Under the pieces are notes generated by a model, which had not been told where the DNA came from, did not search any database, and was given only the letters and a program-made list of their open reading frames with translations. This document shows positions 1 to 10,679 of a stretch of DNA of 64,000 bases, piece after piece. The stretch comes from Ampullaceana balthica (lineage: Eukaryota > Mollusca > Gastropoda > Lymnaeidae), in the NCBI GenBank assembly GCA_944989445.1, contig CALYLW010000040.1, positions 447,818-511,817 on the forward strand. Direction: 5' to 3'. Numbering within the stretch: position 1 is the stretch's first letter; every line of letters starts with the position of its first letter. A program made the translations under genes and the position numbers.

Positions 1-400
1 CACAAAGGAGGAACTTATACCACTGTTTTAACTAGGATACCACAGATTCTGGTTACAAAGTCAGATCCAAATTTTATATCATGCATTAAAGGTTATTGTA
101 CATAATTTTTTGACTGTTTTCTTGTCTTTCTATTTGGTAGAACAAAGATTCAGTGGCGTTATGAACCTCACCATAAAAATTTTTTTTTAAAATAAATAAA
201 TAAACGACTAGAAATTGGTGCTCGTGATGATTTGCGGTTCCTACACACAAACATTGAGTCAGGCATAATAAATACACTCATCAGAATCTCATCACGTTAA
301 TTCAATCAATTTTATGTTAAACAAAAGTGATAATTTTAATAAATACCGTACTTTTCATCAAAATGTTGCTTTTGTAATTTTTGTACTATGCATTTATAAA
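1..400. other. Unannotated AT-rich sequence
   Basis: No gene, array or element boundary is visible. A short minus-strand open frame at 86-277 has no recognisable domain and is not called. Confidence 0.5.
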
Positions 401-409
401 GTTGTGTTT

Positions 410-484
410 TTTTTACTAGGGGGTCCGTGGGGAAATTTTGAGTATAAAAGGGGTCCGTGGGTCAAAAAAGTTTGGGAACCACTG
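410..484 (-). mobile_element. hAT transposon end (solo terminus, CAGTGGTTCCC type)
   Basis: Read on the minus strand from 484, the sequence begins CAGTGGTTCCCAAACTTTTT and continues with two GGTCC-containing blocks. This is the usual form of hAT termini of the CAGTGGTTC group. The same style of end occurs at 35374 and at 53546. The partner terminus is not seen, so this is the edge of an element lying to the left or a truncated copy. Confidence 0.6.
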
Positions 485-823
485 GATTAGACTAATATAC
501 AGATAATCGGCTTTGGCTTAGCTGGCTGTGAAGGCAATTGTCTGTCTCTGGTGCCGAAAACAAAACTTTTATTTCCAGAGATAAGACGAGTCAATGTTCT
601 AGTCTGAGTAAATACACTACTGTCCCTCCTGTTGATGGATGATATAATGTCCTAGTCAATTAGAAAGAGGACGGCGTGGTAGCCAATTATCATGATACAA
701 AACCATGGACAGTTAGCAACCACCATAATGTACCCCTGGTCCGTCCTGTCTTGCCACCCACCATATACAGCAACAAAACAATAACATGATCCTTGATGTC
801 ACAGAGACGTTTAGGTGAAATAT
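485..823. other. Unannotated spacer
   Basis: No recognisable feature. It leads directly into the 36-bp array. Confidence 0.5.
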
Positions 824-1860
824 GTTACCGCCAAGTTACCACTATACAACTACCTCAATATTACCTCCAAGTTACCACTATACAACAACCTCAATATTAC
901 CTCCAAGTTACCACTATACAACTACCTCAATATTACCTCCAAGTTACCACTATACAACTAACTAAATATTACCTCCAAGTTACCACTATACAACTACCTC
1001 AATATTACCTCCAAGTTACCATTATACAACTACCTCAATATTACCTCCAAGTTACCGCTATACAACTACCTGAATATTACCTCCAAGTTACCGCTATACA
1101 ACTACCTGAATATTACCGCCAAATTGCCATTATACCACTACCTCAATATTACCTCCAAGTTAACACTATACAACTACCTCAATATTACCTCCAAGTTACC
1201 ATTATACAACTACCTCAATATTACCTCCAAGTTACCATTATACAACTACCTCAATATTACCTCCAAGTTACCTCTATACAACTACCTGAATATTACCTCC
1301 AAGTTACCGCTATACAACTACCTGAATATTACCGCCAAATTGCCACTATACAACTACCTCAATATTACCTCCAAGTTAACACTATACAACTACCTGAATA
1401 TTACCTCCAAGTTAACACTATACAACTACCTGAATATTACCGCCAAGTTGCCATTATACAACTTCCTCAATATTACCTCCAAGTTACCGCTATACAACTA
1501 CCTGAATATTACCGCCAAGTTGCCATTATACAACTTCCTCAATATTACCTCCAAGTTACCGCTATACAACTGCCTGAATATTACCGCCAAGTTACCACTA
1601 TACAACTACCTGAATATTACCGCCAAGCTACCACTATACAACTACCTGAATATTACCTCCAAGCTACCACTATACAACTACCTCAATATTACCTCCAAGT
1701 TACCACTATACACCTATCTCAATATTACCTCCAAGTTACCACTATACACTACCTCAATATTACCTCCAAGTTACCATTATACAACTACCTCAATATTACC
1801 TCCAAGCTACCACTATACAACTACCTGAATATTACCTCCAAGCTACCACCATCCAACTAT
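824..1860. repeat. 36-bp minisatellite, about 29 units
   Basis: The unit contains CTATACAACTACCTCAATAT followed by TACCTCCAAGTTAC. Variants alternate CTC/CTG in the middle and ACCTCC/ACCGCC. Because 36 is divisible by three, a long frame (793-1920) repeats a 12-residue motif with QLPQYY. A second frame is also open. This is array periodicity and not a credible protein. Confidence 0.97.
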
Positions 1861-2116
1861 ACTCGGTGTCAAACTCAACTATCGACATGTCTCACACTGA
1901 TGGACGTATGTAATATGTGATAGACGGACGGTGTTACAAGTACACATTCATATAACGGCTTTCCCCATGCACTACAGAAGATTGATGGTGTCTTATTAAC
2001 AACCATCTGTCACAAGAATGGTGTGTAGTGAAACGTTATTCCAAAAACGTTTTCATTAGAAATACAATCCACGTGAATCATTTGAGTCTCTTATGTCCAA
2101 ATGCATACCCACCATG

Positions 2117-2870
2117 GCATTCCCTCTATACCCCACCAGGGCATTCCCTCTATACCCCACCAGGGCATTCCCTCTATACCCCACCAGGGCATTCCCTCTA
2201 TACCCCACCAGGGCATTCCCTCTATACCCCACCAGGGCATTCCCTCTATACCCCACCAGGGCATTCCCTCTATACCCCACCAGGGCATTCCCTCTATACC
2301 CCACCAGGGCATTCCCTCTATACCCCACCAGGGCATTCCCTCTATACCCCACCAGGGCATTCCCTCTATAACCCCACCAGGACATTACTTCTATACCCAC
2401 CAGGACATTACTCTTTACCCCACTAGGACATCCCTCTGTGCCCCACCAGGACATTACTTCTATACCCACCATGGCATTCCCTCTGTGCCCCACCAGGACA
2501 TTACTTCTATACCCACCAGGACATTACTCTTTACCACACTAGGACATCCCTCTGTGCCCCACCAGGACATTCCCCTATACCCCACCAGGACATTCCCCTA
2601 TACCCACCAGGACATTCCCTTATACGCCAGCAAGACATCCCTCTATACCCCCCAGGACATTCCTCTATACCCCACCAGGACATTCCCCTATAAACCAGCA
2701 AGACATCCCTCTATACCCCCCAGGACATTCCTCTATACCCCACCAGGACATTCCCCTATAAACCAGCAAGACATCCCTCTATACCCCCCAGGACATTCCT
2801 CTATACCCCACCAGGACATTCCCCTATAAACCAGCAAGACATCCCTCTATACCCCCCAGGACATTCCTTG
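2117..2870. repeat. 24-bp minisatellite decaying into a longer higher-order repeat
   Basis: The first ten units appear identical, with core GCATTCCCTCTATACCCCAC. From about 2360 the units vary (GCATT becomes ACATT, with small deletions). From about 2680 a compound unit of roughly 68 bp, containing AACCAGCAAGACATCCCTCT, repeats three times. Frames on both strands stay open only because of the 24-bp period. Confidence 0.96.
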
Positions 2871-4290
2871 TCCATGACATAACATATCTATTACTGACTT
2901 CAACAGAAGTATAAATATTAATAATACTTTTCCCATATCTGCTAAGCCCAGATATTACTTACCCAACATTGATATTAAAACCGGTATATTTATTACATGC
3001 ACCTTGTTATGATTACTTGAGACTTGTATCACGAAGGTGAGAAACGACAAAGAATTATATTGATGTTATAGAATCATTTCTTTATGGAAATAATTGAATA
3101 AGATTGACATCAGTGATTTATAGCGTGCAAAAAAAAATTTAATACTTCCCGATTGAGATGTTTCCAAGTATTAAAAGGAAATTAACTTCTGCAAATGTGT
3201 AAGTGGAGTAAAAAATATCATGTTAGAGAATCGTTTTAATGGATGTCTAAAAGTTTGGAAAAATTGCAAATCAACAAATTTGTTTGAAGGGATTTAAACA
3301 CTGCGCCAATTTTCAATATTTCATGACGGATGTCTTCAATTAAGTCATATTAAAGTATTTCAAATGTTGCTACCCCCTCATCCCACAGTTGCCGCCATTG
3401 AAGTTTTATCTAATCCAAGAACTTAATTCATATTTTAATGCAGAACGTTTGGACAATATTGAAATTTATGTAAAACAAAAGAGAGTACATGTATAATGAA
3501 TCGGACGTGACGGTGTAGTTCATCATATTTGGCATCAAAGCGCTTGGATTCAAGGGGCGTTTCAGAGTTTGTGTGTCAATCATTAGACTGTTTTTGTCAT
3601 ATAAAAAGTCTGTGTGGGTTTGTTTGTATGCATGCTTGTATGAATATTTGTATGAATGTGTGTGAGTAGGTCATCACGACCAAAATTGACGTCACTGTTT
3701 CTTCTGATCTACATTTGGTTTTAGGAAAATTGTTGAAAAGTTTCCCTTGACACAAAAACTGCACATTAAAAATTTCGAAAACAAATTTTATTTTTAAATT
3801 GAAGAAGATGGTCTTACTTTCAATCACAATTATTATTGGTGATCTGGTGATTGTCTGGGAACCTGGTGATCGTTAATTAAAAAAAAACTTTTGATGCGCT
3901 GTCTAGCATCTGATTTGTTCATCCTCCCATCCTCGGTAATGCTAAAACGTAATCTTTTCTTCAAACCTACTGAGACTTCGTAGTGATGAGGAATATTTAA
4001 GAGAAAGAACAGTCGACATTTTGGATTTTTTTCTACGCAAATCCGATTCAGAGCCAATGGTAACAGCAGCGTCATGTCGTATGCCTGACTCTGTCACGCC
4101 TTTCACAGCAATACCCTGCCCATGGTGTTAACGAGGATAGTCATTTTAACACAAATCTTCTCCCCGTCTACCATATAGAATTACAATTTTTTTTAAAAAT
4201 CCGTAGGATATTGTTTTTTAAAACTGAGTTTATTGAATGAATAAACATCTTTATTATTTGTAATGGATTGATGTTAACTGTTTTGATGAC
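2871..4290. other. Unannotated AT-rich spacer (about 1.4 kb)
   Basis: Non-repetitive and AT-rich. Short minus-strand frames at 3597-3827 and 3833-4075 show no domain or codon signature that supports a gene. No element boundary was seen. Confidence 0.5.
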
Positions 4291-4291
4291 G

Positions 4292-4363
4292 ATGCATAGC
4301 GACTCCTGTATAGCGACTCCTGTATAGCGACTCCTGTATAGCGACTCCTGTATAGCGACTCCT
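4292..4363. repeat. 14-bp tandem repeat, 5 units
   Basis: The unit TATAGCGACTCCTG repeats five times with almost no divergence. Confidence 0.95.
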
Positions 4364-4524
4364 GTTGGGTTAAATGGTTTGTAACCTCGTGATTTCACTT
4401 TGATGAAGCAGCAACATGAAAAGTGACGCTAAGACGTCACAGCTGGGACATGATTTCGATATTAGCTTTGGCTAAAAAAATTATTTGATTTTACTCTGCA
4501 CTGGGCTCTTCGAACGTTGATAAG

Positions 4525-6370
4525 ATGGCTACCATGATGGCTACTATGATGGCTACCATGATGGCTACCATGATGGCTACCATGATGGCTACCATGATGG
4601 CTACCATGATGGCTACCATGATGGCTACCATGATGGCTACCATGATGGCTACCATGATGGCTACCATGATGGCTACCATGATGGCTACAATGATGGCTAC
4701 TATGAAGGCTACTATGATGGCTACTAAGATAGCTACTATGATGGCTACTTTGATGGCTACTATGATGGCTACTATGATGGCTACTATGATGGGTGCTTTG
4801 ATGGCTACTTCGATGGCTACTATGATGGCTACTATGATGGCTACTATGATGGCTACTATGATGGCTACTATGATGGCTACTATGATGGGTACTTTGATGG
4901 CTACTTCGATAGCTACTTCGATAGCTGCTATGATCGCTACTTCGATAGCTACTATGATCGCTACTGTGATAGCTACTATGATCGCTACTTCGATAGCTAC
5001 TATGATCGCTACTTTGATAGCTACTATGATCGCTACTTCGATAGCTACTATGATCGCTACTATGATGGCTACCATGATGGCTACCATGATGGCTACCATG
5101 ATGGCTACCATGATGGCTACCATGATGGCTACCATGATGGCTACCATGATGGCTACCATGATGGCTACAATGATGGCTACTATGAAGACTACTATGATGG
5201 CTACTAAGATAGCTACTATGATGGCTACTTTGATGGCTACTATGATGGCTACTATGATGGCTACTATGATGGGTACTTTGATGGCTACTTCAATGGCTAC
5301 TATGATGGGTACTATGATGGCTACTATGATGGCTACTATGATGGCTACTTTGATGGCTACTTCGATAGCTACTTCGATAGCTGCTATGATCGCTACTTCG
5401 ATAGCTACTATGATCGCTACTTTGATAGCTACTATGATAGCTACTTCGATAGCTACTATGATCGCTACTTTGATAGCTACTATGATCGCTACTTCGATAG
5501 CTACTATGATCGCTACTATGATGGCTACTATGATGGCTACTTTGATGGCTACTTCGATAGCTACTTCGATAGCTGCTATGATCGCTACTTCGATAGCTAC
5601 TATGATCGCTACTTTGATAGCTACTATGATCGCTACTTCGATAGCTACTATGATCGCTACTATGATGGCTACTATGATAACTACTATGATCGCTACTTCG
5701 ATAGCTACTATGATGGCTACTTCGATAGCTACTATGATGGCTACTATGATTGCTACTATGATGGCTACTATGATGGCTACTATGATCGCTACTTCGATAG
5801 CTACTATGATCGCTACTATGATGGCTTCTTTTATAGCTACTTTGATCGCTACTTTGATAGCTTCTATGATCGCTACTTTGATAGCTACTATGATCGCTAC
5901 TTTGATAGCTACTATGATCGCTACTTCGATAGCTACTATGATCGCTACTTCGATAGCTACTATGATCGCTACTAGGATGGCTTCTTTTATAGCTACTTTG
6001 ATCGCTACTTTGATAGCTACTTCGATAGCTACTTTGATCGCTACTATGATCGCTACTATGATCGCTACTTTGATAGCTACTATGATCGCTACTTTGATAG
6101 CTACTATGATCGCTACTTCGATAGCTACTATGATCGCTACTTCGATAGCTACTATGATCTCTACTTCGATAGCTACTATGATCGCTACTTCGATAGCTAC
6201 TATGATCGCTACTTCGATAGCTACTATGATCGCTACTTCGATAGCTACTATGATCGCTACTTTGATAGCTACTATGATCGCTACTTTGATAGCTACTATG
6301 ATCGCTACTTTGATAGCTACTATGATCGCTACTTTGATAGCTACTATGATCGCTACTTTGATAGCTACTA
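4525..6370. repeat. 1.85-kb array of 12-bp units with 24-bp and larger higher-order structure
   Basis: The basic unit is ATGGCTACCATG, with variants ATGGCTACTATG, ATCGCTACTATG and ATAGCTACTTCG. The proximal part is dominated by a 12-bp period and the distal part by a 24-bp period alternating ATCGCTAC and ATAGCTAC. Segments of several hundred bases are re-duplicated: the block ending near 5060 recurs to about 5520 and in part again to about 5660. It gives a 634-residue frame on the plus strand (repeating MMAT) and a VAIM repeat on the minus strand; neither resembles a real protein. Confidence 0.97.
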
Positions 6371-6681
6371 CATTAGTCCAAAACTTTTGTGGCTTCAGAA
6401 TTTCTTTGCTATCGACTTTAAAGCGATAACTACATCATATAATATTTTATCGCCTCTAAACTCCTAAGTCAAAAGCGGGCATTTAGCCATTTAAATGAAT
6501 AAACTAATTACATGTTATACAGTTGTGCAAAAAGTGGGTTTCTAGTTGTCGTTAGAATAAATTTATCTGTATTACTATTGTAAAACAGCACGTAATCTTG
6601 TTAATTTATTCCAATGTCTTTGTGTGCACACCCTGGCCACATGGTGCGACATGTGCGGTTGTGTAGAAGGTAAGGGTCGGG
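6371..6681. other. Spacer between two large arrays
   Basis: No repeat or gene is visible in this roughly 310-bp interval. Confidence 0.5.
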
Positions 6682-7972
6682 GTAGGTTCACTCCCAGGTC
6701 GGAAGGAGGGTGGGTAGGTTCACTCCCATGTCGGATTGAGGGTGGGGAGGTTCACTCCCATGCCGGATTGATGGTATGGAGGTTCACTCCCATGTCGGAT
6801 TGAGGGTGGGGAGGTTCACTCTCATGTCGGATTGAGGGTGGGGAGGTTTATTCCCATGTCGGATTGAGGGTGGGGAGGTTTATTCCCATGTCGGATTGAG
6901 GGTGGGGAGATTCACTCCCATGTCGGATTGAGGGTGGGGAGGTTCACTCTCATGTCGGATTGATGGTGGGGAGGTTCACTCCCATGTCGGATTGAGGGTG
7001 GGGAGGTTCACTCTCATGTCGGATTGATGGTGGGGAGGTTCACTCCCATGTCGGATTGAGGGTGGGGAGGTTCACTCCCATGTCGGATTGAGGGTGGGGA
7101 GGTTCACTCCCATGTCGGATTGAGGGTGGGGAGGTTCACTCTCATGTCGGATTGAGGGTGGGGAGGTTTATTCCCATGTCGGATTGAGGGTGGGGAGGTT
7201 TATTCCCATGTCGGATTGAGGGTGGGGAGATTCACTCCCATGTCGGATTGAGGGTGGGGAGGTTCACTCTCATGTCGGATTGAGGGTGGGGAGGTTTATT
7301 CCCATGTCGGATTGAGGGTGGGGAGATTCACTCCCATGTCGGATTGAGGGTGGGGACGTTCACTCCCATGTCGGATTGAGGGTGGGAAGGTTCACTCCCA
7401 TGTCGGATTGAGGGTGGGGAGGTTCACTCCCATGTCGGATTGAGGGTGGGGAGGTTGACTCCCATGTCGGATTGAGGGTGGGGAGGTTCACTCCCATGTC
7501 GGATTGAGGGTGGGGAGGTTCAATCCCATGCCGGATTGAGGGTGGGGAGGTTCAATCCCTTGTCGGATTGAGGGTGGGGAGGTTCACTCTTAGGCCGGAT
7601 TGAGGGTGGTAGGTTCACTCCCATTTCGGATTGATGATGGGGAGGTTCACTCCCATGTCGGATTGAGGGTGGGGAGGTTCAATCCCAGGCCGGATTGAGG
7701 GAGGGGAGGTTCACTCCCATGTCGGATTGAGGGTGGGGACTAGTGGGGAGGTTCACTCCCATGTCGGATTGTGGGTGGGGAGGTTCACTCCCATGTATGA
7801 TTGAGGATGGGGAGGTTCACTCCCATGCCGGATTGAGGGTGGGGAGGTTCACTCCCATGTCGGATTGATGGTGGGGAGGTTCACTCCCATGCCGATTGAG
7901 GGTGGGCAGGTTCACTCTCATGTCGGATTGAGGGTGGGGAGGTTCAATCCCATGCCGGATTGAGGGTGGGGA
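6682..7972. repeat. 32-bp G-rich minisatellite, about 40 units
   Basis: The unit contains GGATTGAGGGTGGGGAGGTT then CACTCCCATGTC. Each unit carries G runs of three, four and two on the plus strand, so the array is strongly strand-asymmetric. Blocks of several units with TTTATTCCC variants recur at about 6845-6910, 7160-7215 and 7290, showing multi-unit duplication. Confidence 0.97.
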
Positions 7973-7984
7973 GTAGAGACTTGA

Positions 7985-8315
7985 TTTACCTTTATTTTGA
8001 CGGGCATTTTCAATTGTATTATGAATTACAATTTGGTGAGTTTTTTTAGGGTTTCCAGTCAATTTCTTGCACACATTGACTCATTAAATTTACCAACATT
8101 GAAATTAGCCAGTTCATTGAACTTACCAGCGATACTACTTTGCATATGTTGCATCAGAGAGAGAGCTTGATGAAATTGTGGATACAAGCTTCACATGAGT
8201 ATTGAGAACTGTATTAGAAAACTTTTAAAATAATTTAAACTGTCCTTGTGAATGTGGATTTTCTGCATTGGATACAATCGAAACAAAACGTCGCTCACCT
8301 AATTAAAGGTGAAGA
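7985..8315 (+). pseudogene. hAT transposase 3'-region fragment (ZBED-like)
   Basis: This stretch aligns by eye with 54220-54470, the C-terminal coding and tail part of the hAT inserted at 53546-54858. Shared blocks include CACACATTGACTCAT, TTCATTGAACT, ATGTTGCATCAGA and GTGGATTTTCTGCATT. The last block encodes the hAT dimerisation signature (CxSGFSAL-like). Stops and indels prevent a continuous frame, so it is a decayed relic. Confidence 0.7.
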
Positions 8316-8439
8316 TGAACTCCGATAGAGTCATTGAAGTATTACACCTCGTTTGGATATGCTGTGCTCAAACTTCAAGCTTAAGGCTCGGACTAAATCA
8401 ATGAATAATACTTGTAATACTAACTACCAACTATGACTG

Positions 8440-8534
8440 AACGAATTTTTATTTGGTGAGATTTGTGGAACTTTGACCTGACCCCCCTTCCCCTCTTTTC
8501 CCACCCGATTGCACAAACCATAGCTACGCCTCTG
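8440..8534 (-). mobile_element. Degenerate hAT terminus (CAGAGGCGTAGC)
   Basis: The minus strand from 8534 reads CAGAGGCGTAGCTATGG and continues into a C/G-rich subterminal stretch. It resembles the CAGTGGCGTAGC termini at 53125, 61314 and 61763. No matching second end was identified. Confidence 0.45.
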
Positions 8535-9000
8535 CTTACATGTACTTACTCTTGGGTCACGAAGTTTGTTTGTTTATTTTTTGTCTCATCATCATTCTGC
8601 ATTTTTTATGTCATCCTTTAATATATTCAATGTCATCATATTTGATATATTAATTTTCATTATATCATCATTTTCATAACATCATTATGTTACATTATCT
8701 TTTACACCATAGTTTTATAAAATAAATTTCATACTATCATAATTTTATAATATCGTCATTTTTATAACATCACCATTTTCATCATATCATCGTCTTCAGT
8801 ATATTTCTAAAAATATCATCTGCCCCTGATTTTATCCTGCTCACTTTACTTATATTTTTCATAGGAGGAATTTCATGAGTTATGCCCCTTCTCCCAGTTA
8901 AAATTTAATAGAATTGACGTACATGTATTTGTAACAGACGTTATTAGTGGATTTGTTTACCACAAACCACAATGAGAGTCTAACAAATCTTGACACACAA
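8535..9000. other. AT-rich spacer with ATCAT-rich stretch
   Basis: From about 8585 to 8825 the sequence is rich in loosely periodic TATCATCATTTT-like words. It may be an old decayed simple repeat. No gene is visible. Confidence 0.4.
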
Positions 9001-9004
9001 CCCT

Positions 9005-9130
9005 CATACGTGGCAGTTAGGTAGCATCCTTAGGTAGCATACGTGGCAGTTAGGTAGCTACCTTAGGTAGCATACGTGGCAGTTAGGTAGCTACCTTAGG
9101 TAGGATACGTGGCAGTTAGGTAGCATCCTC
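9005..9130. repeat. About 33-36-bp tandem repeat, 4 units
   Basis: The units share CATACGTGGCAGTTAGGTAG followed by CATCCT or CTACCT. Confidence 0.9.
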
Positions 9131-9244
9131 AGTTGTACCCACGCTGACACATTTAAATGTCAGCCAATATTGTTGTTGAAATTTTCTCCAACTAACTACA
9201 TGACACGATAATCTGGTCGTGGGATTGTTATTTCAAACCAAATT

Positions 9245-9570
9245 GTTGGCAGTAGACGTAGCAGTAGCAGTAGTAGCATTGGTAGCAAATATTGGAAGCA
9301 GTATTGGTAACAGTATGGGCAGCATCATTTTTAGCAGTTCTTTAAACATAAACATAATTGCTGGAGTAATGGCTAAATCGTATCTTATCTTATATTTTCT
9401 GTTACAGACGCTCCTTCTATACAGAAGATTATTGCATCGCTACGTGCTACGGGTACTGTAGCATTATTGGTGGCAGCAGTTTTAGCAGTATTTATAGGAG
9501 TATTTTTCAGGAATATTGGTAGCAGTATTTATAACCGTAGTGGTAAAACGCTAGAATTATTGGTAGCAGA
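9245..9570. repeat. Degenerate AGCAGTA-rich repeat, left flank of a LINE insertion
   Basis: GTAGCAGTA and TTGGTAGCA words recur irregularly. The same words form the regular 24-bp array on the other side of the LINE (from about 11433), so the retroelement appears to have inserted within one repeat tract. Confidence 0.65.
9396..9432 (+). repeat. Dispersed motif copy 1 (TACAGACGCTCCTTCTATAC)
   Basis: TCTTATCTTAT then TTACAGACGCTCCTTCTATA recurs at 52541-52580 and, inverted, at 54705-54745. Its identity is unknown. Confidence 0.6.
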
Positions 9571-9639
9571 TTAGATAGGTGCGAGTACACAACCTTGTTT
9601 AACTCCGCTGCTGATTTGAAAGGCTTCTAACGTAGCTCC

Positions 9640-9756
9640 ATGGAACTGCACTGTGCTCTGCATATTATCATTGAACTGCACTGTGCCCTGCATATTATCA
9701 TGGAACTGAACTGTGCCCTGCATATTATCATGGAACTGCACTGTGCCCTGCATATT
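9640..9756 (-). repeat. 30-bp tandem expansion inside RT coding sequence, about 4 units
   Basis: The unit contains GGAACTGCACTGTGCCCTGC. On the minus strand it encodes repeated MQGTVQFHDN, a segment that normally occurs once just before the GVKQGCVLAP block. The period is in frame. Confidence 0.92.
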
Positions 9757-10142
9757 TAAAAAAAATCCTTATATTAACTTAACCGTCTTGTCGTGGTCCC
9801 GCCCGTCCGCGGAAAAAAAACAAAAGTAAAAAACGACCAATTTCCCATGATCCTATCGAGCTGAAATTTTGCACACAGACCTGTGTCACCTAACAATGCA
9901 TTGTATCAAAATTTCAGATCGATCAAATGTACCGTAATTAAATTAATGAATTTTTAGTTAATCTCTATTTATCTCTATGCAGCATGTATAGCGTCTGCTG
10001 TAGTTAAACTTCACAGCCCTCGAAATGTCACAGGGGTCTGTCGCGCGGTGCTTGTTATATTGATAATATAATCAATACATTTAGTTATGTGTCTTATATA
10101 AGGGATTTATAGTCAAAAACTTTGTTTTTACGGGTTGTTTTT
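9757..10142. mobile_element. Unclassified insertion inside the RT fragment
   Basis: About 386 bp separate two RT pieces that would otherwise be almost adjacent. No clear target duplication is visible. Internal words recur in 17470-18310: CAGATCGATC with AATTAAATTAATG, and TTTATAGTCAA with TGTTTTTACG. So it is a member of a dispersed family. Absence of an obvious duplication and AT-rich junctions would be compatible with a Helitron/Helentron-type non-autonomous element, but no diagnostic end was confirmed. Confidence 0.6.
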
Positions 10143-10679
10143 ATCACGGAACTAACTGTCTGATAATGGCGAGTAGGTGTGGGGGACAGGCAATTTTTTC
10201 CAGGATTTTGAATAGCCCTCTGCGACTGACTAAATCAAATGCTTTCGTAAGATCCATAAAGGCGATGTATAGTGACATCGGCTGCTCTCTGCATTTTTGA
10301 TGGAGCTGCTGTATGGAGAACACCATGTCTATGGTAGACCGACCAGCCCGGAAACCGCACTGAGATTCTGGAGAAACTCGGGATGCTAAACTCTGAAATC
10401 GTGTTAGTATGACACGTGCAAAAGCCTTTCCTACAATACTAAGGAGTGAGATGCCGCGATAGTTATTGCAGTCACTTCTATCACCCTTGTTCTTATATAG
10501 TGTCACTATATTTGCATCCTTTAGGTCCTGGGAGATGTAGCCGTTTTCCGAGCAGAGGGACAGAAGCTCGTGCAAAAATTGGAGTAAAGCTGTCTTGCCA
10601 CTCTTTGGAGCTTCTGGTAGTATGCCATCATTCCCATCATGACCAAAGGCACACATTCACTTCCTAAAATCAATATCGA

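Larger units (their letters stand above)
9571..10656 (-). pseudogene. Non-LTR retrotransposon reverse transcriptase fragment, inverted 5' part
   Basis: On the minus strand, 10656-10144 encodes about 170 residues of an APE-type LINE reverse transcriptase. Recognisable blocks are KDANIVTLYKNKGD, NNYRGISLLSIVGKA, ESQCGFRAGRSTIDMVF and AFMDLTKAFDLVSRRGL, the last being the first catalytic aspartate motif. The frame resumes at 9753-9571 with FQISSGVKQGCVLAP, an expected downstream RT block. Between them lie an unrelated insertion (9757-10142) and a local 30-bp tandem expansion. The YxDD motif is absent because the fragment ends first. It points opposite to the C-terminal fragment at 10680-11395, as expected for a 5'-inverted LINE insertion. 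Confidence 0.88.

Noticed and set aside
793..1920. 375-residue QLPQYYL repeat protein
   Set aside because: It follows from a 36-bp period. Two plus frames are open and the flanks carry no coding signal.
4525..6429. 634-residue plus-strand open frame (MMAT repeats) as a protein
   Set aside because: It is the 12-bp array read in one frame, and the opposite strand is equally open. No start context, domain or composition like a real protein.
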